Of a DNA stretch of 64,000 nt, positions 41,045 through 49,801 are shown in pieces. Each line of letters starts with the position of its first letter. Position 1 is the first letter of the stretch. Origin of the DNA: Candidatus Palauibacter rhopaloidicola (GTDB lineage: Bacteria > Gemmatimonadota > Gemmatimonadetes > Palauibacterales > Palauibacteraceae). The stretch lies in contig JAPPGH010000026.1 in the NCBI GenBank assembly GCA_026914155.1, positions 1 through 64,000 of the forward strand, written 5' to 3'. Below the pieces are notes generated by a model. That model ran no database searches. It was given only the letters and a program-made list of their open reading frames with translations, and was not told where the DNA came from. A program made the translations under genes and the position numbers.

Positions 41045-42768
41045 GGGGGCGGCGGCCCCCCCGTGAGCGGGGTACTCGCGTAGTAGAGGAGCAGGAACAC
41101 CAGGAGCAGGATCGCGACCCAGATGACGGCGGTGCCGGTGGGCCAGGTGCGCCCCAGCACCCCGCTCGGGCCCATGTAGCGCCGCGCCGATCCGATGGCG
41201 CCGCCGGCGGCCGCCACGGCACGCGTCGCGACGGCATCCCGCAGCCGCGACGCGACGCCGCCGGCCGCGAGCGCCAACCCCCTGCCGAAGCGGCGGTAGA
41301 ACCAGTCCGCGTCCAGGTTCGTCGAGGGCAGCTCGTGCGGCTCCCGGTCGGAGAGTCGGAGCCACACGAAGGCGAGCACGGCGAAGAAGAGCAGCTGCAG
41401 CTGGCTGATCACGTGCGAGGGCGTGAACGGCTCGTACGTCACCTCGTAGGGCAGGTTCGGATACAGGAACAGCGTCGGCCACGTCCCGTTGAACACGCAC
41501 AGGAAGGCCGCCATCCCCATCGCGATGAGCATGCTCGTCGGCGCCTCCTTCGTGCGGATCCCGGAATCGGGGCCGAAGAAGCCGTAGAACGGGATCTTGA
41601 TCCCCGCGTGGTGGAGCACGCCGGCGGAGGCGAAGAGGAGGAAGAGCCACACGATGTCGAGGTTCATCTCCAGCGCGGCCGCCATCACCATCGACTTGCT
41701 CACGAACCCGCTGAAGAGCGGGAAGGCGGAGATGGAGGCGGCGCCGACGACGCACAGACCCGCCGTCTTCGGCATGCTCTTGTAGAGTCCGCCCAACTCG
41801 CTGCACTTCGTCGTGCCGGTGCGATAGAGCAGCGCCCCCGTCGACATGAAGAGGAGCCCCTTGAAGAGCACGTCGTTGAAGGCGTGCGCGACCGCCCCGT
41901 TCACGGCCATCTCGGTGCCGATCCCGACGCCGCACACCATGAAGCCGATCTGGTTGATCATGCTGTAGCCGAGCACCCGGCGCAGATCGTTCTCGATCAC
42001 GGCGTAGAAGATCGGGAACATCGTCATGATGACGCCGACCCAGATCAGCAGATCCTCTCCCTGGTATCCCCGCGCCAGGGCGTAGACGGCGACCTTCGTC
42101 GTGAACGCGCTCAGGAAGACGGCGCCGCTGTAGGTGGCCTCGGGATAGGCATCCGTCAGCCAGTTGTGGAGCAGCGGGAAGGCCGCCTTGATCCCGATTC
42201 CGAGCAGGATGAGGTTCGTCCCCAGCGTCCCCGTCTCCATGGGTCCGAAGGCGACGGAGCCCGTGGCCCGCGCGTGGGCGATGATCCCCGCCAGGAGGAC
42301 GACGCCCGATCCGACCTGCACGAGGAGGTAGCGGATCCCCGCCCGGTAGGAGCGCTCCGTGCCGCGCGCCCACACGAGGAAGACGGAACTCAGCGCCAGA
42401 AGCTCCCAGAAGACGAAGAGCGTGATCAGGTCGCCGGCCTGGACGGCTCCGATGGCGGCGCCCGCGTAGACCAGCGCCGCGGCATCTTCCAGCGCGCTCC
42501 CCCCGCGCCGCGCGAAGATGAGCCCGATGAAGGCCGCGATGTGGAAGAGCCATCCGAAGATCCGGCTCAGCCCGTCGATCCGGACGAGCGTCAACTCGTA
42601 GGAGAAGATCGAGATCCGCCCGAACTCTCCTTCGCCCAGCGCAAGAAGGGCGGCGAGGCTCGCGGCGGGGAGCAGGAGGACCCAGCCCGTACGCGCCCGG
42701 CCCCGGAGGAAGGGTACGAGCAAAGCCCCGAGGATCATGACCGCGGCGGGAGGAAGGCTACCGATCAT
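41041..42768 (-). CDS. Mrp/complex-I-like proton-conducting membrane subunit (ND5/ND4-type), third copy
   Basis: 575 residues, about 14 helices plus a C-terminal extension. The conserved core has FVFWELLALSSVFL (Glu of helix 5), a lysine helix (GIGIKAAFPLLHNWLTDAYPEA), LRRVLGYSMINQIGFM, and HAFNDVLFKGLLFMS. The C-terminal 150 residues contain a soluble stretch between helices (EPHELPSTNLDADW onward) and a last hydrophobic anchor. It probably carries protons or Na+ in the Mrp complex and may be the functional equivalent of the N-terminal half of MrpA. It overlaps its small neighbour by 11 bases. Confidence 0.9.
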   Translation of the reverse strand: MIGSLPPAAVMILGALLVPFLRGRARTGWVLLLPAASLAALLALGEGEFGRISIFSYELTLVRIDGLSRIFGWLFHIAAFIGLIFARRGGSALEDAAALVYAGAAIGAVQAGDLITLFVFWELLALSSVFLVWARGTERSYRAGIRYLLVQVGSGVVLLAGIIAHARATGSVAFGPMETGTLGTNLILLGIGIKAAFPLLHNWLTDAYPEATYSGAVFLSAFTTKVAVYALARGYQGEDLLIWVGVIMTMFPIFYAVIENDLRRVLGYSMINQIGFMVCGVGIGTEMAVNGAVAHAFNDVLFKGLLFMSTGALLYRTGTTKCSELGGLYKSMPKTAGLCVVGAASISAFPLFSGFVSKSMVMAAALEMNLDIVWLFLLFASAGVLHHAGIKIPFYGFFGPDSGIRTKEAPTSMLIAMGMAAFLCVFNGTWPTLFLYPNLPYEVTYEPFTPSHVISQLQLLFFAVLAFVWLRLSDREPHELPSTNLDADWFYRRFGRGLALAAGGVASRLRDAVATRAVAAAGGAIGSARRYMGPSGVLGRTWPTGTAVIWVAILLLVFLLLYYASTPLTGGPPPP

Positions 42769-43069
42769 AGTAGTCCTCGTCCCGCATCACGCCCTTCCGG
42801 AGCGCCTTGGCGGTGTAGACGATCGCCGTGTATGCGAGGAAGCCGTAGAACGCGTAGTAGCCGGGGAAGCCCTCCCAGTCGCGCTCCGGGTGGCGCAGTT
42901 CCGGCCAGCCCATTTGCAGCTGGACGAAGTTGACGAGATCCAGCCCGAAGACGACGGCGCAGACGGCGATCAGGATCGCGATCAGCCGCTTCCAGCGCTT
43001 CGGATCGTCGAAGTAATGCCGGCCCCGGTCCTTCACCTGTCCGCCCGTGTCGTGCGTGTCAGAGGCCAT
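42758..43069 (-). CDS. Small two-helix membrane protein of the Mrp operon
   Basis: 103 residues with a polar N-terminus (DRGRHYFDDPKRWKRL), one strong helix (about 28-47), a periplasmic-type loop rich in Trp/Tyr (WEGFPGYYAFYG), a second short helix and a charged tail (MRDEDYYDR). Family not recognised. It sits between two antiporter-like subunits and is likely an accessory subunit. Confidence 0.7.
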   Translation of the reverse strand: MASDTHDTGGQVKDRGRHYFDDPKRWKRLIAILIAVCAVVFGLDLVNFVQLQMGWPELRHPERDWEGFPGYYAFYGFLAYTAIVYTAKALRKGVMRDEDYYDR

Positions 43070-43072
43070 GGC

Positions 43073-44539
43073 TTACCCTCCGCCCAGGGGGACGAGCAGG
43101 CGATAGACATCGTCCGCGAGGAAGAAGAGGACGATGCAGCCGACCGCCGTAAACGAGAGCGCCGCGACGCAGAACGCCGGCGCCTCGTTGAAGCGCGGCG
43201 GGTCCGATCCATCAGCGGGCTTCGAGAAGAACGCCCGGATGGGGATCGGGACGAGGTACGCGATGTTCAGCAGCGAACTGACCATGAGGATCGCGACAAA
43301 GACGATCTGCCCGGCGTCGAGCGCCCCGAGCGCGAGATACCACTTGCTCCAGCTCCCGCCGAGGGGCGGGACGCCGATGACGCTGAGTGCCCCGATGAGA
43401 AATGCCGCCATCGTGATCGGCATGGCGCGGCCCAGCCCGCGCATGTCGCTGATCTCCGTCTTGTGCGCCGCGACGTAGATCGCGCCGGCGCAGAAGAAGA
43501 GGGTGATCTTGCCGAAGGCGTGCATGAGGATGTGCATGCTGCCGCCGACCACGCCCCAGGCGTTCGCGAGCGCCGCCCCGAGGACGATGTAGGAGAGCTG
43601 GCTCACCGTGGAGTAGGCGAGCCGCCGCTTGAGGTTGTCCTGCGCCATGGCGACGAGCGAACCCGCGATGACCGTGAAGCCGGCGGCGTACATGAGCCAG
43701 ACGCTGATCCCCGTCGCGCTCAGCAGATCGAGGCCGAAGATGTAGATGACGACCTTCATGATCGTGAACACGCCGGCCTTCACGACCGCGACCGCGTGCA
43801 GGAGCGCGCTCACCGGCGTGGGCGCGACCATGGCCGCGGGAAGCCAGCGGTGGACCGGCATGAGGGCGGCCTTCCCGGTCCCGAACACGAAGAGCGCGAG
43901 CAGGACGAGGAGGACGCCATCGCTCGCCCGGCCGGCCAGGATCCCCCCCACGCGGAAGTCCAGCGTACCCGCGAGGACCCAGGTCCACGCCACCGCGAGG
44001 AGGAGAAACGCGACGGACGTGCTGACGAGGATGCCCAGATAGGTGCGGGCGCCCTTCATCGCCTTCGGCGTTCCGTGGTGCGAGACGAGCGGGTAGGTCG
44101 AGAGCGTCAGCACCTCGTAGAAGAGGAACAGCGTGAGCAGGTTGCCCGCCAGCGCCACGCCCATGGCCGCGCAGATGGAGACCGCGAAACAGACGTAGAA
44201 CCGCGTCTGGTGCGCTTCCGCGTGGCCCCGCATGTAACCGATCGAGTACAGCGACGTGACGATCCAGAGCCCGGAGGCCACCAGGGCGAAGAGCATGCCG
44301 AGGGGCTCCAGGCGGAGCACGAGAGAAAGGCCGCCCGGGAGCAGCTGCACCATCAGCACCTCGGGGGTCGCACCGGCGAGGACGTGCGGCAGCAGCGACG
44401 AGACGAACCAGAAGAGCGCCACGCCGGTGGCGAGCGTGACGGCTTCGCGGACGTTGGGCCACCGGCCGAGCAGCGCGATGAGCACGGCGCCGGCGAGCGG
44501 AATCGCCAGCGCCCAGTACAGCGGGACCATGCCGCTCAC
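43073..44539 (-). CDS. Mrp/complex-I-like proton-conducting membrane subunit (MrpD/NuoM-type), second copy
   Basis: 488 residues, about 14 helices. Signature stretches: LFLFYEVLTLSTYPLVSH, GKAALMPVHRWLPAAMVAPTPVSALLHAVAVVKAG (TM7-8 lysine region), NLKRRLAYSTVSQLSYI and HAFGKITLFFCAGAI. I take GTG 44539 (GTG-AGC-GGC-ATG) because it overlaps the upstream stop; the ATG three codons later is equally possible. The HRWLPAAMVAPTPVSALLHA block is closer to NuoL/MrpA and formate-hydrogenlyase HyfB-like subunits than to MrpD. Confidence 0.9.
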   Translation of the reverse strand: MSGMVPLYWALAIPLAGAVLIALLGRWPNVREAVTLATGVALFWFVSSLLPHVLAGATPEVLMVQLLPGGLSLVLRLEPLGMLFALVASGLWIVTSLYSIGYMRGHAEAHQTRFYVCFAVSICAAMGVALAGNLLTLFLFYEVLTLSTYPLVSHHGTPKAMKGARTYLGILVSTSVAFLLLAVAWTWVLAGTLDFRVGGILAGRASDGVLLVLLALFVFGTGKAALMPVHRWLPAAMVAPTPVSALLHAVAVVKAGVFTIMKVVIYIFGLDLLSATGISVWLMYAAGFTVIAGSLVAMAQDNLKRRLAYSTVSQLSYIVLGAALANAWGVVGGSMHILMHAFGKITLFFCAGAIYVAAHKTEISDMRGLGRAMPITMAAFLIGALSVIGVPPLGGSWSKWYLALGALDAGQIVFVAILMVSSLLNIAYLVPIPIRAFFSKPADGSDPPRFNEAPAFCVAALSFTAVGCIVLFFLADDVYRLLVPLGGG

Positions 44540-46026
44540 CGGAGCCCTCCGAGCACGGCCTCGGCCGCCTGCTCCGCCACGCCCGCCGAGTACGCCGTGT
44601 AGATGCCGAAGAAGACCGTCGCCCCGAGGAGCACCCAGGTCGGGATCAGCATCGAGAGCGGCGCCTCGCGCGCCTCGCGAGCCCGCGCGCTCGGTTCGTG
44701 GAAGAAGGCGGTTTCGACCACGCGCCACACGTAGACGAGGGCCAGCAGCGAACTGAGGAGCAGCAGGATCGCGACGAGCACGCTACCCTGCTCCAGCGCC
44801 GCCTCGATCAGGTACCACTTGCTGATGAAGCCGGCCGTCGCCGGCACTCCGATGAGGCCGAGACCTCCGAGGGCCCACGCCGCCATCGTCCACGGCATCG
44901 CGCGCCCGATCCCCGCCATGTCATCGAGGTCGACCGAGTGCAGTTGCAGCATGATGCACCCCATCGCCATGAAGAGCCCGCCCTTGATGAGCGCGTGGTT
45001 GAACAGGTGAACGATGCCGCCCGTGAGCCCCGTCGCGGTCGCGAAACTGATGCCGAGCACCATGTAGCCGATCTGCGCCACCGAGGAGTAGGCGAGCATG
45101 CGTTTCACGTTGCGCTGGAAGATCGCCGCCGTGGAGGCGACGAAGATCCCGGCCAGGGCCAGCGGCATGAGCGCGCGCCCGAGCCCGAGCTGCTCGAAGG
45201 AAAACTCGAGGCCGAACACGCTGAACATGAAGCGCAGCAGGATGTAGACGGAGACTTTCGTGGCCGTGGCCGCGATGAAGGCGCTCACGACCGAAGGCGC
45301 GTACGCGTAGGCGTTCGGGAGCCAGACGTGGAGCGGGAAGAGCGCCATCTTGAGCGCGATCCCGACGGTGAGGAAACCGAAGGCGACGAGCGCGGTCCGC
45401 ATGCCCTCGACGGCGGGAAGCCGTGCCGCCATGTCCGCCATGTTCAGCGTACCGGTCATCTGGTACATGAGACCGATGCCGATGAGGATGAACGTGGCCC
45501 CGATCGTGCCCATCACGAGGTACTGGAACGCCGCGGGCAGCGCCTGCCGGCGGCCCCCGAGCGCGATGAGCGCGTAGGACGAGAGCGCCGAGACCTCGAG
45601 GAAGACGAAGACGTTGAACAGGTCCCCGGTGATCGCGATGCCGAGCAGTCCCGTGAGGCAGAGGAGATAGAGGGTGCAGAAGAGATAGTGCCGGCTGGCC
45701 GGAATCTCGTCGGTCAGGCTGCGCGGCGCGTAGGTCAGAACGAGCGCGGCGATCCCGGACACGAAGAGGAGGACGAAGGCGGCCAGCGCGTCGACCCTGT
45801 ACTCGATTCCCCACGGCGCCGCCCAGCCCCCGAGTGCGTAGCTGATGACGCCCGCCTCCAGCACGTCGCCCAGGAGGAAGACGGAGACCAGGAAGGTGAG
45901 CCAGCACACGCCCGTCGCGAACGGGAGCACCAGCGAGCGCCGCCGCAGGATGATGCAGAGGGGCGCCGCGAGCAGCGGGATGACGACCTGCAGGACCGGC
46001 AACTGGGCCTGGATCGCCTCCATCAT
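44536..46026 (-). CDS. mrpD: Na+/H+ antiporter subunit MrpD
   Basis: 496 residues, about 14 helices. MrpD features: LFNVFVFLEVSALSSYALIA, KMALFPLHVWLPNAYAYAPS, NVKRMLAYSSVAQIGYM, HLFNHALIKGGLFMAMG. It follows mrpC with an overlapping start (two ATG in a row; the second also fits). It forms the antiporter core with MrpC and the DUF4040 subunit. Confidence 0.92.
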   Translation of the reverse strand: MMEAIQAQLPVLQVVIPLLAAPLCIILRRRSLVLPFATGVCWLTFLVSVFLLGDVLEAGVISYALGGWAAPWGIEYRVDALAAFVLLFVSGIAALVLTYAPRSLTDEIPASRHYLFCTLYLLCLTGLLGIAITGDLFNVFVFLEVSALSSYALIALGGRRQALPAAFQYLVMGTIGATFILIGIGLMYQMTGTLNMADMAARLPAVEGMRTALVAFGFLTVGIALKMALFPLHVWLPNAYAYAPSVVSAFIAATATKVSVYILLRFMFSVFGLEFSFEQLGLGRALMPLALAGIFVASTAAIFQRNVKRMLAYSSVAQIGYMVLGISFATATGLTGGIVHLFNHALIKGGLFMAMGCIMLQLHSVDLDDMAGIGRAMPWTMAAWALGGLGLIGVPATAGFISKWYLIEAALEQGSVLVAILLLLSSLLALVYVWRVVETAFFHEPSARAREAREAPLSMLIPTWVLLGATVFFGIYTAYSAGVAEQAAEAVLGGLR

Positions 46027-46394
46027 CGGGCCTCGTCGTGCGCCTGGATCTCATCCTCCTCGATCGTCTCGTACGCCTCGCGGATGCGGACGACGAGCGA
46101 CAGCGCGACGGAGGTCGTCGCGACGCCCACGACGATCGCCGTCAGGATGAGGACGCTGGGCAGCGGGTTGCTGTAGACCTCCAACCCCTCGGCCACGATG
46201 GGCGCCGAACCCCCGCTCACCTTCCCCACCGTGATGTAGAAGAGGAAGACCGAGGTCTGGAAGATGTTGAGCCCGATGACCTTCTTGATGAGGTTCCCGC
46301 GCGAGATGACGATGTAGAACCCCGTCATCATCAGGAAGATGACGACCCAGTAGTTGTAGAGGCCAAGGACGGAGTCGACGAGGGTCTCGGTCAT
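46023..46394 (-). CDS. mrpC: Na+/H+ antiporter subunit MrpC (NuoK-like)
   Basis: 123 residues, three transmembrane helices like NuoK. Motifs: GLYNYWVVIFLMMTGFYIVISRGNLIKKVIGL and PLPSVLILTAIVVGVATTSVALSLVVRI. The start overlaps the mrpB stop (ATGA). Confidence 0.94.
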   Translation of the reverse strand: MTETLVDSVLGLYNYWVVIFLMMTGFYIVISRGNLIKKVIGLNIFQTSVFLFYITVGKVSGGSAPIVAEGLEVYSNPLPSVLILTAIVVGVATTSVALSLVVRIREAYETIEEDEIQAHDEAR

Positions 46395-46813
46395 GCGCGC
46401 CCTCGCCCCGCGAAGGTCGAATAGACCGCGATCATCACCGCGGCCACCGTCATCCCGACGCCGAGTTCGACGACGAGGATTCCGTAGTGCTGCCCCGCCG
46501 CCGGGTCCGCGGCGTAGAGGAAGTCGTAGTCGAGGAAGTTCCCGCCCAGGAGCATCGTCGCGACCCCGGTGCCCGCGTAGACGAGCACGCCGGTCGCGAT
46601 GACGAGTTCGATCATGCGGGCCGGGGCCACGCGGCGCACCGCGGTGAGCCCGAAGATGAGCCCGTACAGCACGAAACCGGCCGCGAAGATCACGCCCGCC
46701 TGGAAGCCGCCGCCGGGCCCGTAGTCGCCGTGGAACTGCACGTAGAGGGCGAAGAGGAGGACGTACGGCAGCAGGAGTTTGCTGACGACGCGCAGAATCG
46801 TGTGGTCGGTCAT
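46391..46813 (-). CDS. mrpB: Na+/H+ antiporter subunit MrpB
   Basis: 140 residues, four helices. MrpB/MnhB hallmark: VSKLLLPYVLLFALYVQFHGDYGPGGGFQAGV in the N-terminal half, and DYDFLYAADPAAGQHYGILVVELGVG in the second half. It overlaps the genes on both sides by four bases. Confidence 0.94.
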   Translation of the reverse strand: MTDHTILRVVSKLLLPYVLLFALYVQFHGDYGPGGGFQAGVIFAAGFVLYGLIFGLTAVRRVAPARMIELVIATGVLVYAGTGVATMLLGGNFLDYDFLYAADPAAGQHYGILVVELGVGMTVAAVMIAVYSTFAGRGRA

Positions 46814-47388
46814 CCCGCGTCCTCCCCTCCCCCGCCCGTGGGCCGGCGTTTGCGGCTCCCCCGCAGGAGCACCAGCACGGCGATGCCGGCCGTGAAGATC
46901 ACGACCGTCTCGCCGAGCGTGTCGTAGCCCCGGTAGCTGGCCAGCACCGCCGTGACCACGTTCGGCACGTGGATGTCGTGCTCCGTGCGCTCGACGTACG
47001 ACGGGTGCGGGTAGTTGCTGGCCGGAGCCTCGGGATCGCCGAAGTGCGGCATGTCCAGCGTCCCGTAGATCAGCGCCGCCCCGGTGACGGCGACGATGAG
47101 GAGGGGCAGCGCGGGCCGCCGAGCCGGGGTCTTCGCCTTGCGCGTGGTCAGCGCGAGCGTGGCCAGCGCGAGGATGGTCGAGATCCCGGCGCCGACCGAG
47201 GCCTCCGTGAAGGCGACGTCGGGGGCGTCGAGCAGGAGCATCCAGGAGGCGCCGAGGAAGCTGTAGATCCCCATCAGCATCACGGCGGCGAACAGGCCGC
47301 GCATGCGCACGACGGCGACCGCCGTCGCGCACAGAAGCGTGAGGAGGAGCGCCGTGACGATCTGGACCTCGATGGCTACGAACCCGAT
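46810..47388 (-). CDS. Stand-alone DUF4040 (MbhD/MrpA C-terminal-like) subunit, apparent ATC start
   Basis: About 192 residues if started at ATC 47388. The middle (RGLFAAVMLMGIYSFLGASWMLLLDAPDVAFTEASVGAGI, positions about 27-66) is the DUF4040/MbhD motif found in the C-terminal half of MrpA and in membrane hydrogenases. The second half (IYGTLDMPHFGDPEAPASN, then VVTAVLASYRGYDTLGETVVIFTAGI) matches the MrpB-like tail of MrpA (MbhE type). The first ATG or GTG in frame (47310-47316) would remove the first transmembrane helix. A perfect GGAGGAGG lies four bases before ATC 47388, and a stop codon is just upstream, so a non-ATG start seems real. It overlaps mrpG. Confidence 0.8.
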   Translation of the reverse strand: MGFVAIEVQIVTALLLTLLCATAVAVVRMRGLFAAVMLMGIYSFLGASWMLLLDAPDVAFTEASVGAGISTILALATLALTTRKAKTPARRPALPLLIVAVTGAALIYGTLDMPHFGDPEAPASNYPHPSYVERTEHDIHVPNVVTAVLASYRGYDTLGETVVIFTAGIAVLVLLRGSRKRRPTGGGGEDAG

Positions 47389-47702
47389 GTGGCCTCCTCC
47401 GTCTCATCGACGTGCGGCCGGAGCCCGGTCTCGAGCGCCGCGTTGGCGAGGGCGTGGGTGGCCGTGGGGCTCGTGGTCCAGAGCAGGACGAGGATCGCGA
47501 GGAGCTTCACCGCCACGATCCAGTGGGGCGAGAGGAACATGAGCCCGGTCAGAATCAAGCCCGCCCCGAGCGTGTCCGTGATCCCCGCCCCGTGGATGCG
47601 GCAGAAGAAGTCGGGCAGGCGGACGATGCCGATCCCGCCGATGACCGCGAAGATCGCGCCGGCGATCACGAGTACCGAACTCACGATCTCGAGCGCCATC
47701 AC
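47376..47702 (-). CDS. mrpG: Na+/H+ antiporter subunit MrpG
   Basis: 108 residues, three helices, with the family stretches GAIFAVIGGIGIVRLPDFFCRIHGAGITDTLGAG and LLAILVLLWTTSPTATHALANAA. Two ATG in tandem open it; the first (47702) overlaps the mrpF stop. The C-terminus (HVDETEEATSGS) overlaps the DUF4040 gene. Confidence 0.95.
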   Translation of the reverse strand: MMALEIVSSVLVIAGAIFAVIGGIGIVRLPDFFCRIHGAGITDTLGAGLILTGLMFLSPHWIVAVKLLAILVLLWTTSPTATHALANAALETGLRPHVDETEEATSGS

Positions 47703-47977
47703 GTTCTCTCGCGGTCCGGGTCGGCGAAGTTCCCGTACTTGGAGAACCTCAGGACGGCGATGACGCCGATGAAGTTGATGAGGGCGTACACGAGTCCGAG
47801 ATCGAGGAAGTCGGGCCGGTCCGTCACGAACCCGATCACGGCGATCAGGAGGACCGTCTTCGTGCCGAACATGTTCAGCGCGAGAATCCGGTCGAAGACG
47901 GTCGGCCCCTTCCCCGCCCGCACGAGCGCGAGCGCCATCGTGACAATGATCGCGGCGACGACGGCGGCGAGGATCAT
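47699..47977 (-). CDS. mrpF: Na+/H+ antiporter subunit MrpF
   Basis: 92 residues, three helices. MrpF features: ALALVRAGKGPTVFDRILALNMFGTKTVLLIAV and DLGLVYALINFIGVIAVLRFSKYG. The ATG overlaps the mrpE stop (ATGA). Confidence 0.95.
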   Translation of the reverse strand: MILAAVVAAIIVTMALALVRAGKGPTVFDRILALNMFGTKTVLLIAVIGFVTDRPDFLDLGLVYALINFIGVIAVLRFSKYGNFADPDRERT

Positions 47978-48453
47978 CCGCGCCCCTCGACGCGGGCGAC
48001 CCGCCGGTCCATCTCGCCCGAGAGGACGCCCTCGGCCGCCTCCTCCGTGAGGGCGTGGACCGTGATGTGGTCGCCCTCCGTGTCGATCGTCACCGTACCG
48101 GGCGTGAGCGTGATGGAGTTGGCGTAGATGACGCGGCCGACATCCGTGCGCTGCCCCGCCCGCACGCGGATCACGCGGGGACGGATCGGCAGACCCGGCC
48201 TCAGGATGCGCCGGGCGACATCGACGTTCGCCTTCACGATCTCGACGACGAGCCACGGCAGGTAGCGGACGAGCCCCGCCGGGAGCTGGATCGGCATGCC
48301 CTCGTCATCGACGATCCGCATGCGGAGGGAGATGAATACGACGAACGCCACCGAGGCCGCGCCGAGGCCCAGGAGCAACGGTTTGTCGAAGTACCCCGAC
48401 AACAGGAGCCAGACGGCCGCCAGGATGGCGACGAGACCGGCGGTGTACGTCAC
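47974..48453 (-). CDS. mrpE: Na+/H+ antiporter subunit MrpE
   Basis: 159 residues. Two N-terminal helices are followed by a cytosolic ferredoxin-like domain. MrpE features: LVRYLPWLVVEIVKANVDVARRIL, and YANSITLTPGTVTIDTEGDHITVHAL. It is the first gene of the Mrp operon; the 162-base gap to lptE upstream presumably holds the operon promoter, but I see no convincing hexamers there. Confidence 0.95.
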   Translation of the reverse strand: MTYTAGLVAILAAVWLLLSGYFDKPLLLGLGAASVAFVVFISLRMRIVDDEGMPIQLPAGLVRYLPWLVVEIVKANVDVARRILRPGLPIRPRVIRVRAGQRTDVGRVIYANSITLTPGTVTIDTEGDHITVHALTEEAAEGVLSGEMDRRVARVEGRG

Positions 48454-48615
48454 AGGTTCGGCGTGGCGGGTCGAGCGGCTAGCGGCATGTCGGCGCCCGG
48501 ACGTTGAGTGAGAGTTATCGGCCCGTGTGAACGATCGACCACAGAATGGCGAACCGATCGCGCGGGCGCGAGGGGCTCCCGCACGATCCGTCGCGGCGGT
48601 CGACGGACGGTCAGC

Positions 48616-49140
48616 CTACCACTGCGATTGCGCTCCGTCGACGATCTGCTGGACGAGGTTCTCGAGCGCGACGATCAGGGCCTGGTCTTCGGTTTCCGCT
48701 CCGGGTTCGTACTCCCCGGTCCCGGTCAGGCTCTGATTCCCCCAGATGATGAGGTTCTCGGCCACATCCAGGATCTCCACGGAGACGCTGACGGTCACGC
48801 GGCGCTGGAAGACGTCCGCGCCGACTCCCCCGACGGCGTCGAAGTTGACCGCCTCATCGGCGTAGCGCCGGATCTGCGCCGTGATGACCGCATCGGCTTC
48901 CTCCTCGGACGCGAGCCGCAGCCCCAGCCGCTGGCGCGCCGCCGTGAGGAGTTCGTCCATCAGCGACTCCGCGATGCCGAACTGCGTGCTCTCGTTTTCG
49001 ATCGGGGCGACCCACACGGTGCGCATGTGGCTGGGCAGCCCGCCGCCGCCGGAGAAGCCGTAGCACCCCGCCAGCACGGCGAGCATCGCGATCGCGGCCA
49101 TCGCTCCGGCGCGGAATCGGCAGGACATAGTCTTCCTCAT
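48616..49140 (-). CDS. lptE: LptE-family LPS-assembly lipoprotein
   Basis: 174 residues. The signal peptide ends in lipobox LAVLAGC. The rest shows the LptE pattern: VWVAPIENESTQFGIAESLMDELLTAARQRLGL, then a domain of alternating strands and QALIVALENLVQQIVDG at the end. LptE plugs the outer-membrane LptD barrel. The ATG at 49140 overlaps the frame of the interrupted lipoprotein gene; the ATG at residue 5 or 14 could also be used. Confidence 0.85.
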   Translation of the reverse strand: MRKTMSCRFRAGAMAAIAMLAVLAGCYGFSGGGGLPSHMRTVWVAPIENESTQFGIAESLMDELLTAARQRLGLRLASEEEADAVITAQIRRYADEAVNFDAVGGVGADVFQRRVTVSVSVEILDVAENLIIWGNQSLTGTGEYEPGAETEDQALIVALENLVQQIVDGAQSQW

Positions 49141-49801
49141 CGTATGGCTGTGATTGAGCCGTCGCGCTCACCAACTCCCACAGTACCCCGGTCGAGTCCA
49201 CGATGTCCCGATACCGGGCTTCCCGGGGCCAGCGTCGGTCGCCCCCCCACTCGAGTTCGATCCAACGCTCGCGGCGCCCGGCCCGCCGCTCCTCGAGGCG
49301 GGTGAGCCGTCCCTCGCCAAGATAGTAGCTTCGCGTCGCGCCTCCTTCGACCGCAAACTCGAGGACGCGGGAGCCGGGGATCTCGTAACCGCCGGCGGGA
49401 GGCGTGTCTCCGGGCCGGAACACGCCCGCCATGGCGTACAGGAAGACGGTCGGGGGCAGTTCGACGCCTTCGAGGTCGCCCGACGTGGCCAGAACCCCGT
49501 CGACGAGCGTGGCCTGAAGGCTTCCCTCCCCCGTCGAGAAGAGGTCGAGCCGAAAGCGGTCGGGAGGATTGACCCGGGCCGCGCCGTCGCCGCGGAAGTT
49601 CCCGCTCTCGCCGGCGTATTACCACCTGAAGACGACGTGCATCGCCTGCTCCGTGCCCGAGGTCGCGCGCGCCCGCCGCGCGACCTCTTCCGCATCGGGC
49701 ATCGGGGCCCCGCGCTCGAAACCGCCACCGCACGCGGCGAGGGGCAGGAGCAGGATGGGGAGGAGCAGCCGCAGGACGCGGCGCGCCGGCGCATGGCTCA
49801 T
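49141..49801 (-). pseudogene. Interrupted outer-membrane-type lipoprotein gene (in-frame TAA)
   Basis: From ATG 49801 the reading frame gives a lipoprotein signal (LLPLAAC) and about 60 residues to MHVVFRW, then a TAA (tta at 49619-49621 on the plus strand). The same frame then continues with normal-looking coding sequence: YAGESGNFRGDGAARVN, PDRFRLDLFSTGEGSLQ, LYAMAGVFRPGDTPPAG, RYRDIVDSTGVLWELV. It resembles lipoproteins of the DUF4292/LolA-like kind. That frame has no stop before it runs far into lptE, so the C-terminal end is also unclear. Either a recent pseudogene, a read-through gene or a sequence error. The ATG overlaps the YbgC-type gene stop, showing it was once part of the operon. 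Confidence 0.7.
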
